35,692 bases of DNA. It comes from Clostridiales bacterium. Its GTDB lineage: Bacteria; Bacillota; Clostridia; Oscillospirales; QAMX01. Under the pieces are notes generated by a model. The model was not told where the DNA came from. It did not search any database and saw only the letters and a list, made by a program, of their open reading frames with translations. A program made the translations under genes and the position numbers. Positions within the stretch are counted from its first letter, which is position 1. Each line of letters starts with the position of its first letter. Shown here piece by piece: positions 1-7,600 of the stretch. The DNA lies in contig JAEDMJ010000020.1 in assembly GCA_016303065.1 (NCBI GenBank), positions 1 through 35,692 of the forward strand, read 5' to 3'.

Positions 1-1413
1 ACCGAAAACGTCGAGAGAGTCTACGGGGTTTGCCTTTCCGTAGAGGATGAGGTTCACGACGATACCGAGAATGAGCGCGCAGGCGATGGAGGTGAGCGTG
101 ACGGCGCCGAAGGAAACGGTCAGGCCGCCGATGCCGGTGATGAGGATGGCAGATGCGGTGAAGAGGTTCTTGTTGTCCTCAAGGTCGACCTTTTGAATCA
201 TCTTCAGACCGCTGACGGCGATAAATCCGTAAAGAGCCATGCACACGCCGCCCATGACACAGGAGGGAATTGAGTTTACAAACGCAACGAAGGGATTGAT
301 AAACGCTATGATCATCGCGCCGACAGCGGCGGCGATAATGGTGACGACGGAGGCGTTGCCGGTGATCGCAACACAGCCGACGGACTCGCCGTAAGTGGTG
401 TTGGGGCAGCCGCCGAAGAACGCTCCAACCATGGAGCCGACGCCGTCGCCGAGAAGCGTGCGGTGCAGACCCGGATCCTCGAGAAGATCCTTTTCAATGA
501 TGGAAGAAATGTTCTTGTGGTCGGCAAGGTGTTCGGCAAAGACCACGAACGCAACGGGGACGTAAGCTACTGCAATGGTGGTGATATAGGTGGCATTGAT
601 GTCCTTAATGCCCTTGAAAGCCTGGAGGAAAGTGAACTCAGGGACGCTGATGAAGGTTTTGAGCGTTACGCCGCCTTCAACAAGCGCCTTGAAGGAGTCA
701 AAGCTGATGACCTTGAGCGCGTCGATATCTGCGGCGTTGCCGATAAGGGTGAAGACCAGCGCGACGGCATAGCCGGCCAGGATGCCGATGATGAAGGGGA
801 TGAGCTTCATCATTTTTTTGCCGTAGGTGGAGCAGAGCATGGTGACGATGAGCGTGACGAGGCCGCAGACAATGGCGACCTTGGAGCTGCCGCCGGCAGG
901 AGCGGTCTGGAGATCGCCGATGGCGTTTCCGGCAAGGGAAAGACCGATGATCGCAACGGTGGGGCCGATGACGACGGGAGGCATAAGCTGGGAAATCCAT
1001 TTTACGCCGGCAACCTTGACCACAAGGGCGATGACGACGTAGACGAGACCGGCGAAGACCGCGCCGATGATGAGGCCGAGGAAACCTGCCTGAGCAGAAA
1101 CAGCTCCTGCAAAGGCCGCAGCCATGGAGCCGAGAAATGCGAAAGATGAACCAAGGAACACCGGGCTTCTGCCTTTGGTGAAGAGAACATAGACCAGAGT
1201 GCCCATGCCGGCGCCGAACAGCGCCGCTGCGGTGCTCATGGGATTGGTGAACTCCCAGTTGATGACGCCGTCTTCAATGTTCTGGGTAACGCTGCCGTTG
1301 GTGATGACCGGCACGACCAGAGTTGCCGCCATTATGGCAAGAAGCTGCTGGATTGCGAAGACGATCAACTGGCCGAATTTGGGCTTGTCTTCTACTTTGT
1401 AGATCAGTTTCAC
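1..1413 (-). CDS. uraA: Uracil permease, NCS2 family (3' end cut by window edge)
   Basis: Integral membrane symporter that imports uracil with protons. The visible 471 residues start at a GTG at 1413, seven bases after a CGGAGG ribosome binding site. Hydrophobic segments run through the whole length. The family signature lies at roughly residues 297-360: an AEHLADH segment, then PGLHRTLLGDG, then GCPNTTYGES, which matches the substrate-binding region of UraA/PyrP. The reading frame is still open at base 1 and ends in a hydrophobic helix plus a short polar tail, so only a few residues should be missing. It follows pyrR by 97 bases on the same strand with no clear terminator between them, so it is probably co-transcribed and under PyrR attenuation. 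A xanthine carrier is the main alternative, but the motif wording and the pyrR linkage favour uracil. Confidence 0.93.
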   Translation of the reverse strand, partial: MKLIYKVEDKPKFGQLIVFAIQQLLAIMAATLVVPVITNGSVTQNIEDGVINWEFTNPMSTAAALFGAGMGTLVYVLFTKGRSPVFLGSSFAFLGSMAAAFAGAVSAQAGFLGLIIGAVFAGLVYVVIALVVKVAGVKWISQLMPPVVIGPTVAIIGLSLAGNAIGDLQTAPAGGSSKVAIVCGLVTLIVTMLCSTYGKKMMKLIPFIIGILAGYAVALVFTLIGNAADIDALKVISFDSFKALVEGGVTLKTFISVPEFTFLQAFKGIKDINATYITTIAVAYVPVAFVVFAEHLADHKNISSIIEKDLLEDPGLHRTLLGDGVGSMVGAFFGGCPNTTYGESVGCVAITGNASVVTIIAAAVGAMIIAFINPFVAFVNSIPSCVMGGVCMALYGFIAVSGLKMIQKVDLEDNKNLFTASAILITGIGGLTVSFGAVTLTSIACALILGIVVNLILYGKANPVDSLDVFG

Positions 1414-1510
1414 TTTTTTTCCTCCGTTTTCTGCTTTGCAGATTTTTTATGTATTAAAGCGGATTCCCTCCGTTTTAATCGCTTTTGCTGCGCGTGGTGG
1501 AGAATAAGCT

Positions 1511-2047
1511 TTATCGGCTGTAAAGAAACACTCCGCTTTCCCCGTCGATGCCCGGAACCATGACTTTGATGACCTCGGACTGGCTTGTGGGAACGTTTTT
1601 CCCGATGAAGTCGGCGCGGAAGGGAAGCTGACGGTGTCCGCGGTCGATGAGAATGGCAAGCTGGATGCACTCGGGACGGCCGAGGCTGAAGATGGCCTCG
1701 ATGGCGGCGCGAACGGTGCGCCCGGTGTAGAACACGTCGTCCACAAGGATGAGCTTTTTACCGGTCACGTCGAAGGGAACCGAGGTGGCGTTTATGCGCG
1801 CGCCGGGACCGAGCGCCGTGAGATCGTCACGGTAGAGCGTGATGTCGAGTTCGCCGACGGGAAGGCGGACGTTTTCAATCGCGAAAATGTTTTCGGCGAT
1901 CTCTTCGGCAAGGGGAACGCCCCGGCGGCGGATTCCGATAAGTGCGAGTCCGTCGGTTCCGTGATTGTGTTCAATTATCTCGTGGGAGATGCGGACAACG
2001 GCGCGTTTGACGGAAGCGCCGTCCATGAGCCTTGACTTGAGTTCCAT
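1511..2047 (-). CDS. pyrR: Bifunctional pyr operon attenuator / uracil phosphoribosyltransferase
   Basis: PyrR binds the 5' leader of pyr mRNAs when UMP or UTP is plentiful and causes early termination. It also has weak uracil phosphoribosyltransferase activity. The protein is 178 residues, usual for the family. The PRPP-binding loop LILVDDVFYTGRT is at residues 99-111, and the N-terminus MELKSRLMDG is typical. I chose the ATG at 2047 because it follows a purine-rich AAGGGGGG ribosome binding site. An in-frame upstream start at 2107 would add 20 residues from the attenuator stem that do not look like PyrR. The gene sits directly behind its own predicted attenuator and ahead of uraA, the standard autoregulated arrangement in Gram-positive bacteria. 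Confidence 0.95.
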   Translation of the reverse strand: MELKSRLMDGASVKRAVVRISHEIIEHNHGTDGLALIGIRRRGVPLAEEIAENIFAIENVRLPVGELDITLYRDDLTALGPGARINATSVPFDVTGKKLILVDDVFYTGRTVRAAIEAIFSLGRPECIQLAILIDRGHRQLPFRADFIGKNVPTSQSEVIKVMVPGIDGESGVFLYSR

Positions 2048-2075
2048 GCAATTCGCCCCCCTTGGGAAAAGACAT

Positions 2076-2160
2076 AAAAAAACGGCCTGCTGGGCACAAA
2101 GGCGCACACGGCAGGACGACGATTTTGATCTTGCCGGTCTCTCTGTACCGCCTTAAAGAT
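2076..2160 (-). promoter_or_regulatory. PyrR-binding leader and transcription attenuator
   Basis: Read on the minus strand, the leader first forms an anti-antiterminator hairpin at 2160-2127. ATCTT pairs with AAGAT and CGGT with ACCG, around an ACAGAGAG loop close to the known PyrR recognition element (CAGAGAGG). Next comes a terminator hairpin closed by CCTGC (2115-2111) and GCAGG (2090-2086), followed by seven T residues (2082-2076). The AAGGCG near 2150-2155 can instead pair with CGCCTT inside the terminator, which would give the antiterminator. The pairing logic is read directly from the sequence. PyrR control is inferred from the neighbouring pyrR gene. Confidence 0.82.
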
Positions 2161-2172
2161 TCGTTGTGAACA

Positions 2173-2201
2173 AGTATAGCACATGTTTGCCGTATTGTAA
2201 A
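2173..2201 (-). promoter_or_regulatory. Sigma-A promoter of pyrR-uraA
   Basis: On the minus strand the -35 element TTTACA is at 2201-2196 and the -10 element TATACT at 2178-2173, with a 17-base spacer. Transcription would begin near 2166, just ahead of the PyrR leader. Confidence 0.8.
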
Positions 2202-2246
2202 GAGAAAATTTATATTTTGTCGAAAATATTGCTGAAAATTTAAGGA

Positions 2247-2280
2247 CAGTGCCGCTGTGAAGCTTTTCACAGCGGCACTG
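2247..2280 (-). terminator. Hairpin terminator after the ABC transporter pair
   Basis: A perfect 15-bp inverted repeat (arms 2247-2261 and 2266-2280) encloses a 4-base loop. It lies 17 bases past the stop of the second ABC gene. The T tract that follows on the minus strand is broken (TCCTTAAATTTT), so termination may be partial. It separates this operon from pyrR. Confidence 0.7.
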
Positions 2281-2297
2281 AATGTTGAGAACAGGGT

Positions 2298-4124
2298 TCA
2301 GGTATTTTTTTCGTTGTAATACTGCGCCTGTGCGTTCCAGAGCTCAAAGTACTTTCCGTTTTCGTCGGAGAGAAGTTCCTCGTGCGTGCCGTACTGGACG
2401 ATCTCGCCGCGGTCCAGGACAAGTATTCTGTCGCAGAAGCGGCAGGAGGAGAGCCTGTGACTTATGTATATCGCGGTCCTTCCCCCGACGATGTCGTTAA
2501 AATGGGAATAAATCTCTGCCTCAGCCATGGGATCCAACGCGGCGGTAGGCTCGTCAAGAATAATAAAGGGGGAGCTTCGGTAAAGCGCGCGGGCAAGGGC
2601 TATCTTCTGGGCTTCGCCGCCGGAGATCTCGACGCCGTCGGCGTCAAAGTTTTTGTACAGCGGAGTTTCGATACCGAGGGGGAGAGTGTCGAGCCTTTCG
2701 CCGAAGCCTGCATCGCAGAGGGTCGCTTTTACACGGTTTTTATCAAACTCCGGAGAAGCAGCGACATTCTGTCCCAGGGAAAAAGCGAGCAGATTATAAT
2801 CCTGGAACACGACGGAGTAAAGGTCAAGGTATTGGCGATAGTCGTATTTGCGGATGTTGAAATCGTTCATGACGATCTCGCCTTCCGTTGGGTCGTAAAG
2901 CCGGCAGAGAAGCTTTATGAGCGTTGTCTTTCCGGAACCGTTCATGCCGACCACGGCAAGTTTTTCGCCGACGCGGAATTTGAAATTGATATTTTTAATG
3001 GCAAATTCATCGCTTCCCGGATAGCAAAAGGAGACGTTTTTGAATTCTACGTCGAATTTTCTGTCGCTGCGCTTTTCAACGGAAAGAGATCCCTGATACA
3101 TGTCGTTTTTAATGTCAAAAAACTCGAGATACTGTTCCAAAAACACGGTGTTATATTTAAGCTGAAAAATATTTTCAAAGAGCAGTTCTGCGTTTCCTGT
3201 GAACCGGTTCAGATAGCCGACATATTTGATAACGCTGCCGATCGGAAAAACTCCGGCAAGGCAATAATAACAGGTGAAGAGATAGGAAAGCGTGTTGATC
3301 AGAAAGTTTACGCCAGACTCGGGTAAATCGATATATTTGAACATCGTGTTCCAAAACTCGCTAAAGAATTTTGTCTGCATGTCAATGGCCCTGCGGTCGA
3401 GCTCCTCGACAATCGGGGCGAGCCGGTATATGCGTACGTCTTTTCCCATGGAATTGGAGGTCGGAAAACCGCGGGAATACCGGTTTATTTCAAGCATAGC
3501 GTCGCCGAGACGTTTGTCGGCTTCTCCGGTCTTTTTTGCGCCGTAATTGGAAAGAATAATGCGTCCGGCGACTGCGGCGCACATCGAGAGGCCGAGAAGC
3601 AATGCGGCAGCGTCAAAACCGTTTTTTGCAGCGTAAGAGATCATTTCTGCAAACAAAAAGGCGGAATATGCGAGATTAAATAAAATATCCATAAGGGCGC
3701 GGATATGGGTGATGAAATAGTTTGAGCCGTAGTTGTTTATATAGCTGTTTTCCTCGACTTTTCGCCGCAGATTGCGAATTTCCGGGTCTTCCAGCTTGGC
3801 ATAGTCGAGGGAGAGGAGCTTTTTGGTGAAAGCGGCCTTTTCGTTTGCAAGTAAAAGTCCGTGGGCTTTTCTTGACAGATAATCCAGCAGCGCCGAGAAA
3901 AGTTTGAGCAAAAGGTTTACGCACAGAGCCGCTGCGACAAGAAACCAGATTTTCTGTACATCCCGGGAGTTTGAAAGTTCGGTTACAATCTCCGCTGAAA
4001 TCCAGAGATTGTAATAGAACTGAAGCTGACCAAAGAGAGAAGTGAAAGCACAGAGAAGATAATAGCCCGGACTGTAAGAGCGGAGTATTTTCAGCATACG
4101 CAGATTGACTTTAAGGCTATGCAT
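2298..4124 (-). CDS. ABC transporter half-molecule, fused permease and ATPase (second of pair)
   Basis: A 608-residue half-transporter with an N-terminal transmembrane region (about residues 1-320) and a C-terminal nucleotide-binding domain. The ATPase part has Walker A GMNGSGKTT, signature ISGGEAQK, Walker B with the catalytic glutamate in IILDEPTAALD, and an H-loop YISHRLSS. It lacks a C39 peptidase domain, so it does not itself cleave a leader peptide. The ATG at 4124 overlaps the end of the upstream half-transporter by 8 bases and follows an AGGGAGGG site, so the two are translationally coupled and probably form a heterodimer. Both partners keep a complete ATPase site. The substrate is not evident. 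Linkage to a LytTR/GHKL pair suggests peptide or antimicrobial export or detoxification. Confidence 0.88.
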   Translation of the reverse strand: MHSLKVNLRMLKILRSYSPGYYLLCAFTSLFGQLQFYYNLWISAEIVTELSNSRDVQKIWFLVAAALCVNLLLKLFSALLDYLSRKAHGLLLANEKAAFTKKLLSLDYAKLEDPEIRNLRRKVEENSYINNYGSNYFITHIRALMDILFNLAYSAFLFAEMISYAAKNGFDAAALLLGLSMCAAVAGRIILSNYGAKKTGEADKRLGDAMLEINRYSRGFPTSNSMGKDVRIYRLAPIVEELDRRAIDMQTKFFSEFWNTMFKYIDLPESGVNFLINTLSYLFTCYYCLAGVFPIGSVIKYVGYLNRFTGNAELLFENIFQLKYNTVFLEQYLEFFDIKNDMYQGSLSVEKRSDRKFDVEFKNVSFCYPGSDEFAIKNINFKFRVGEKLAVVGMNGSGKTTLIKLLCRLYDPTEGEIVMNDFNIRKYDYRQYLDLYSVVFQDYNLLAFSLGQNVAASPEFDKNRVKATLCDAGFGERLDTLPLGIETPLYKNFDADGVEISGGEAQKIALARALYRSSPFIILDEPTAALDPMAEAEIYSHFNDIVGGRTAIYISHRLSSCRFCDRILVLDRGEIVQYGTHEELLSDENGKYFELWNAQAQYYNEKNT

Positions 4125-5931
4125 TGACGTTGCCCTCCCTGTAATAGCGGCTTTGGACGGCGAACATTTCGGCGTATTTGCCGCATTTGTTCATAAGCTC
4201 CCCGTGGGAACCGGATTCTGTGATCTTTCCGCCGTCCAGGAGAATGATGCGGTCGCAGAAACGTGTTGAAGCAAACCGATGGGATATATAGAGCGAGGTC
4301 TTGCCATGGGTGAGCGTGTTGTATTTAAGATAAAGCTCGTTTTCTGCTATGGGGTCAAGCGCGCTGGAAGGCTCGTCCAGGATGAGAATGCTGCCGTTTT
4401 TGTAAATGGCGCGGGCAAGCAGAAGCTTTTGAGTTTCGCCTCCGGAAAGATCGACGGCTCCGGGGTAGATACCTTTCATGAGGTATGTATCAATGCCGTC
4501 CGGCAGGGTGCTGAGCTTTTCGCTTAGTCCGGCCATTCGCAGAGCGTCTTCGGTTTTAGTCCGGGCAGAGGGAACATTCGGAGCGGCGCTGGAGACAAAT
4601 TCACCTATTTTCAGCGCACACATATTGACGTCCTGAAACACGGCGGAGATGAGAGTATAGTATTCGTCGATGTTGTAATCGGTTATAGGTCGTCCGCCCA
4701 CAAAAATTTCCCCTTTTGTGGGCATATAGAACCCACAAAGCAATTTCACGAGCGTTGTTTTTCCTGCTCCGTTCATGCCGACAAGGGCAAGTTTTTCTCC
4801 GGGGGAGATAGTGAGATCAATGCCCTTGAGCGTGTAATCTTTTGCGCCCTCGTATTTAAACCATACGTTTCTGAATTCGATTTTCGGAGCGCCCTTGGGA
4901 AGCGGACAGCCGCCGCCGTGGTTGAAGCTGTCCGGATAGTCGAAGTATTCGCGGTAATACCGGATCTTTTCCATTCGCTTGAAAAGCTCCGAAGCACAGT
5001 TGATTATTCCGGAAAAGTACATTGAGACCGTCGAGACGATACCGAAGTAAAAGACGAAATCGCCCACGGAGAGCGCACCGCGCAGGAGCATTCCTATCAG
5101 AACCAAGTAAGCAGTACAGTTTTGTAAAAGCGTGAGAAATGCGGTGATTATTGCGGCAAGAGTTCCGCGGAGATTGCAGCGGTTTTCCCACATCAGAATG
5201 AACGACTGGTATCCGTGAAGCATTTTTTCAATCCAGTCCTGCATTCCGTAAAGACGGATGTCTTTTGCCCGGGAAAATTCCAGGGAAATTCCTTCGAGAT
5301 AACTTTTGCGGCGTTTTTCCTTTTCCCAGAGATCCTTGTGCTTTTCATAGTAATGCTGTTCCCAGCGGGAGGAGAAAAAATGAACAGCCGCAGTAATTGC
5401 TGTGACGGCGACGATGACAGGGTCAAGATACGCCAGAAGTGAAGCATAGGTGAAGATGCCGATAAGGCTGATAAGAAATTTTTTAAGATCCAGCCAGAAA
5501 AACTCCGGAGAGCAGTTTCCGTGAATCGCGTCGTCGAAGGCATGTGAGCGCGTTTTTTGATAATCCTGAGTTTCGGTCAGCTGATAGTCGGACTGCCATA
5601 GCTTCTGACTGAGCTGAATCTGGTATGTAAGGCTGAAGCTGTACTTCTTTGAATTGCAGCGGGAGTCAAAAAATCTTGTAAGAAGTTTGACCGCCTGCAG
5701 CAAGGCGAGATAGGCGGTGATGACAACTGTGAGCCGAAATAAGTTTTCCTTGGCTTCAAGACTGTCCAAAAGGAGCTTGGGGAAATACGACTCTGCAAGA
5801 CCGTAAAATACGGTGAGTGGTATGGTTGGGATGAGAAATAAACAGAAATTCCTGTCCATGCGCCAGAGATTTTTTGCCGCCCATGCAAGGCAGCCGAGTT
5901 TTGTATACTTGTTTTTTCCTGTTTTTTTCAT
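4117..5931 (-). CDS. ABC transporter half-molecule, fused permease and ATPase (first of pair)
   Basis: A 604-residue half-transporter with the same layout as its downstream partner: transmembrane domain over about residues 1-330, then the ATPase. Walker A is GMNGAGKTT, the signature LSGGETQK, Walker B LILDEPSSALD and the H-loop YISHRFAS. The two proteins share similar wording in the ATPase motifs and flanks, suggesting an old tandem duplication. The ATG at 5931 follows a strong AAAGGGGG site. It lies 117 bases after the histidine kinase gene, and that gap holds a hairpin with a T tract, a -10-like TATACT and two direct repeats. The transporter pair is therefore probably transcribed from its own regulated start and not simply by read-through. 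Export is inferred from the fused half-transporter architecture. The substrate is unknown. Confidence 0.88.
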   Translation of the reverse strand: MKKTGKNKYTKLGCLAWAAKNLWRMDRNFCLFLIPTIPLTVFYGLAESYFPKLLLDSLEAKENLFRLTVVITAYLALLQAVKLLTRFFDSRCNSKKYSFSLTYQIQLSQKLWQSDYQLTETQDYQKTRSHAFDDAIHGNCSPEFFWLDLKKFLISLIGIFTYASLLAYLDPVIVAVTAITAAVHFFSSRWEQHYYEKHKDLWEKEKRRKSYLEGISLEFSRAKDIRLYGMQDWIEKMLHGYQSFILMWENRCNLRGTLAAIITAFLTLLQNCTAYLVLIGMLLRGALSVGDFVFYFGIVSTVSMYFSGIINCASELFKRMEKIRYYREYFDYPDSFNHGGGCPLPKGAPKIEFRNVWFKYEGAKDYTLKGIDLTISPGEKLALVGMNGAGKTTLVKLLCGFYMPTKGEIFVGGRPITDYNIDEYYTLISAVFQDVNMCALKIGEFVSSAAPNVPSARTKTEDALRMAGLSEKLSTLPDGIDTYLMKGIYPGAVDLSGGETQKLLLARAIYKNGSILILDEPSSALDPIAENELYLKYNTLTHGKTSLYISHRFASTRFCDRIILLDGGKITESGSHGELMNKCGKYAEMFAVQSRYYREGNVNA

Positions 5932-5957
5932 GGATCGTTCCCCCTTTGCGTATTTTC

Positions 5958-5963
5958 AGTATA
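5958..5963 (-). promoter_or_regulatory. Candidate activator-dependent promoter of the ABC pair (-10 only)
   Basis: TATACT on the minus strand at 5963-5958 would give a start near 5951, about 20 bases ahead of the ABC start codon. The place where a -35 element should lie (5986-5981) reads GCACGG, which is no sigma-A match. Such a promoter would need an activator, consistent with the repeats just upstream and the LytTR regulator in the same cluster. This is inference. Confidence 0.45.
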
Positions 5964-5967
5964 CTAC

Positions 5968-6035
5968 AAAAAAAACGAAGCCGTGCTGTTTCGATACCAA
6001 ATGCGCATATTTGATACGAAATGCAGAAGGCTTCG
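5968..6035 (-). terminator. Long stem-loop with T8 tract between kinase and ABC genes
   Basis: Minus-strand hairpin closed by CGAAGCC (6035-6029) and GGCTTCG (5982-5976), with a nearly palindromic interior (TTTCGTATCAAAT pairing with ATTTGGTATCGAAA around GCGC) and eight T residues at 5975-5968. It should terminate transcripts coming from the regulator and kinase genes. The same bases contain the direct repeats described separately. Confidence 0.8.
5993..6024 (-). repeat. Two 12-bp direct repeats, possible LytTR regulator binding sites
   Basis: On the minus strand GCATTTCGTATC (6024-6013) and GCATTTGGTATC (6004-5993) match at 11 of 12 positions and are spaced 20 bases apart, about two helical turns. 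Their centres lie near -68 and -48 relative to the predicted start of the ABC transcript. LytTR regulators typically bind paired direct repeats in this position. Which regulator binds here is inference. Confidence 0.5.
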
Positions 6036-6048
6036 CGGGATTTGTTTG

Positions 6049-6708
6049 CTATTGCTGGGGAAGGAGAACCTCGGTCGTGAACGCGCCGTCCTCGCTTGCT
6101 CGCGTGATATAGCCTCCGTTTTTGCGAACGACTTCGTCGGTCCGCAAAAGACCGAAACCGTGACCGGATGATTTTGTGCTTTTGAAAATCTCGCCGAATT
6201 TATGTTTTTTCTTTCCGGACGCTGTGTTGGACACCGAAACATAGAGGTAGTGTCCCTTCATCTCCAGGTAGACCCGGATGAGTCGTTCCTCTTCCCGCAG
6301 ACCGGCGCAGGCTTCTATGGCGTTGTCGATGAGGTTTCCGATTATGATGCAGAAGTCGAGTTCCGGAGTCGAAAGGGAGACGGGGATATTCGCATCTGCC
6401 TTGACGGTGATCTTTTTTGCAGCGGCGACGGAAAGCTTGCTGTTGAGCACGGCATCGGCCATGCGGTTGCCGGTCCTTACGACGGTCTCCACATTTGTCA
6501 GATCTTCGTCGAGCCGGTCGAGGTATTCAAGTGTTTCGTCGTACTCCCCGTTTGCCATATGCGCTTTCATGACCTGGATGTGGTGACGGTAGTCGTGCCG
6601 CCATCCGCGCATTTTTGAGTACATATTTTCTACCTCGTCGTAGTACTTCCGAACTATCTCGTTTTGGTAGGAGGCGATCTTTTTTTCGATAAGTTTTTCA
6701 AACAGCAT
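6049..6708 (-). CDS. Soluble GHKL sensor histidine kinase (AgrC/LytS-like core, no sensor domain)
   Basis: A 219-residue kinase made only of the catalytic core. The phosphoacceptor region is RHDYRHH around His38, the N-box is GNLIDNAIEA at about residues 124-133, and the G-box GHGFGL at 182-187. AgrC-type kinases usually carry five to seven transmembrane helices ahead of this core. Here there is none, and no hidden upstream extension is possible because the preceding gene stops 8 bases before the ATG. The ribosome binding site is poor, so translation is probably coupled to the regulator gene. Its phosphorylation partner should be the LytTR regulator. How it senses a signal is not visible, and one option is contact with the neighbouring ABC transporter. 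Confidence 0.85.
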   Translation of the reverse strand: MLFEKLIEKKIASYQNEIVRKYYDEVENMYSKMRGWRHDYRHHIQVMKAHMANGEYDETLEYLDRLDEDLTNVETVVRTGNRMADAVLNSKLSVAAAKKITVKADANIPVSLSTPELDFCIIIGNLIDNAIEACAGLREEERLIRVYLEMKGHYLYVSVSNTASGKKKHKFGEIFKSTKSSGHGFGLLRTDEVVRKNGGYITRASEDGAFTTEVLLPQQ

Positions 6709-6716
6709 ACTTTTTT

Positions 6717-7424
6717 TCAGAGCTGCCGAATCAATGCGGCATGTACCTCGTCGTAAAGTCCTCTGCTGAGCGGAAGCTCGGCGCCGCAGTCTACATAGAC
6801 TGCGGTGCGGGTTATGCGCGAGACGGCCCGGAGATTTACGATAAAGGAGCGGTGGATTCGTATGAAGGCAGAGTCAAGCTCACTTTGAAACTTTGAAATG
6901 CCTTTTCTTTTGGTGCGGAAAACTCTGCCGGTCGAAGTGTGTATGACCGTTTGCATTCGGTCTGATTCCAGATATGTGATGTCGGCGAGAGGAATACGCA
7001 CGGCACCGTCCGGTGTATCGGCAAGAATTGACCTCTCCCGTCCCGAAAGGTTTGCCGCAGCGCGGTCGAGCACTGGCCAGAGCTTTTCCGGGGAGGCAGG
7101 TTTTATCAGGTAGTGAAGGGCGGAAACGTCGAAGCCGTCGCTGAAATACTCGTAAAAGCCGGTGACAAAAATAATTTGGAGAATGTGGTTGTCCTGCCTG
7201 ATCTTTTTGGCAAGCTCAACTCCGCTCATTTTTTCCATCTCAACGTCCAAAAGCAGAATGTCAAAGCTCTTGTCTTCGGAGTAATCAAAGAGAAACGCCT
7301 CAGCGGAAGGATAGGTGAAGATTCGGATGCTGTGCCGTTTTATTTTTGCCCATTGGGAGGCAAGCTTGCTTAAATAGTCTGTCTGGAGCTTTTCGTCGTC
7401 ACAGACTGCAATCTTCAGATTCAC
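6717..7424 (-). CDS. LytTR-family response regulator
   Basis: A 235-residue cytoplasmic regulator. The receiver domain (about residues 1-120) has the acidic pair Asp9/Asp10, the phosphoacceptor Asp60 in LLLDVEM, and the conserved lysine in YLIKP. The C-terminal LytTR DNA-binding domain (about 135-233) includes the typical FIRIHRSFIVNL stretch. The start is a GTG at 7424, eight bases after AGGGAGG; an ATG at 7431 is out of frame. It heads the cluster behind a strong promoter and is followed at once by its kinase. It probably activates the downstream ABC genes through the direct repeats at 5993-6024. No agrB or agrD gene is present, so this is not a complete Agr peptide-signalling locus. Confidence 0.9.
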   Translation of the reverse strand: MNLKIAVCDDEKLQTDYLSKLASQWAKIKRHSIRIFTYPSAEAFLFDYSEDKSFDILLLDVEMEKMSGVELAKKIRQDNHILQIIFVTGFYEYFSDGFDVSALHYLIKPASPEKLWPVLDRAAANLSGRERSILADTPDGAVRIPLADITYLESDRMQTVIHTSTGRVFRTKRKGISKFQSELDSAFIRIHRSFIVNLRAVSRITRTAVYVDCGAELPLSRGLYDEVHAALIRQL

Positions 7425-7471
7425 AGTACATACCTCCCTTTCGCAAAAAACATGAAAAGAAATTTGATAAA

Positions 7472-7500
7472 ATTATAGCATATGAACTTTGTATTTTCAA
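7472..7500 (-). promoter_or_regulatory. Sigma-A promoter of the regulator-kinase genes
   Basis: On the minus strand the -35 element TTGAAA is at 7500-7495 and the perfect -10 element TATAAT at 7477-7472, with a 17-base spacer. It lies about 50 bases upstream of the regulator start codon. Confidence 0.82.
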
Positions 7501-7548
7501 GGCGAGTTTTTTTTGCGGCAGTTTGGAGACGTTTCGGCGTTTGAAAGG

Positions 7549-7593
7549 GTAAAAAGGGAAGAATCCCGCCGCAAATCTTGGGCGGCGGGATTC
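7549..7593 (-). terminator. Terminator of the ROK-to-glycosyltransferase operon
   Basis: A perfect 12-bp stem (GAATCCCGCCGC at 7593-7582, matching arm 7572-7561) with a 9-base loop, followed on the minus strand by TTCCCTTTTT. It sits just past the glycosyltransferase stop codon. Confidence 0.85.
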
Positions 7594-7600
7594 AGGTCAG

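Noticed and set aside
6049..7424. Complete Agr quorum-sensing locus
   Set aside because: Only the kinase core and regulator are present. No agrB-like membrane protease or agrD-like peptide gene is found on either strand nearby.
2298..7424. Lantibiotic or other bacteriocin production cluster
   Set aside because: There is no modification enzyme, precursor peptide or C39 peptidase domain. The ABC pair could equally serve export or self-protection.
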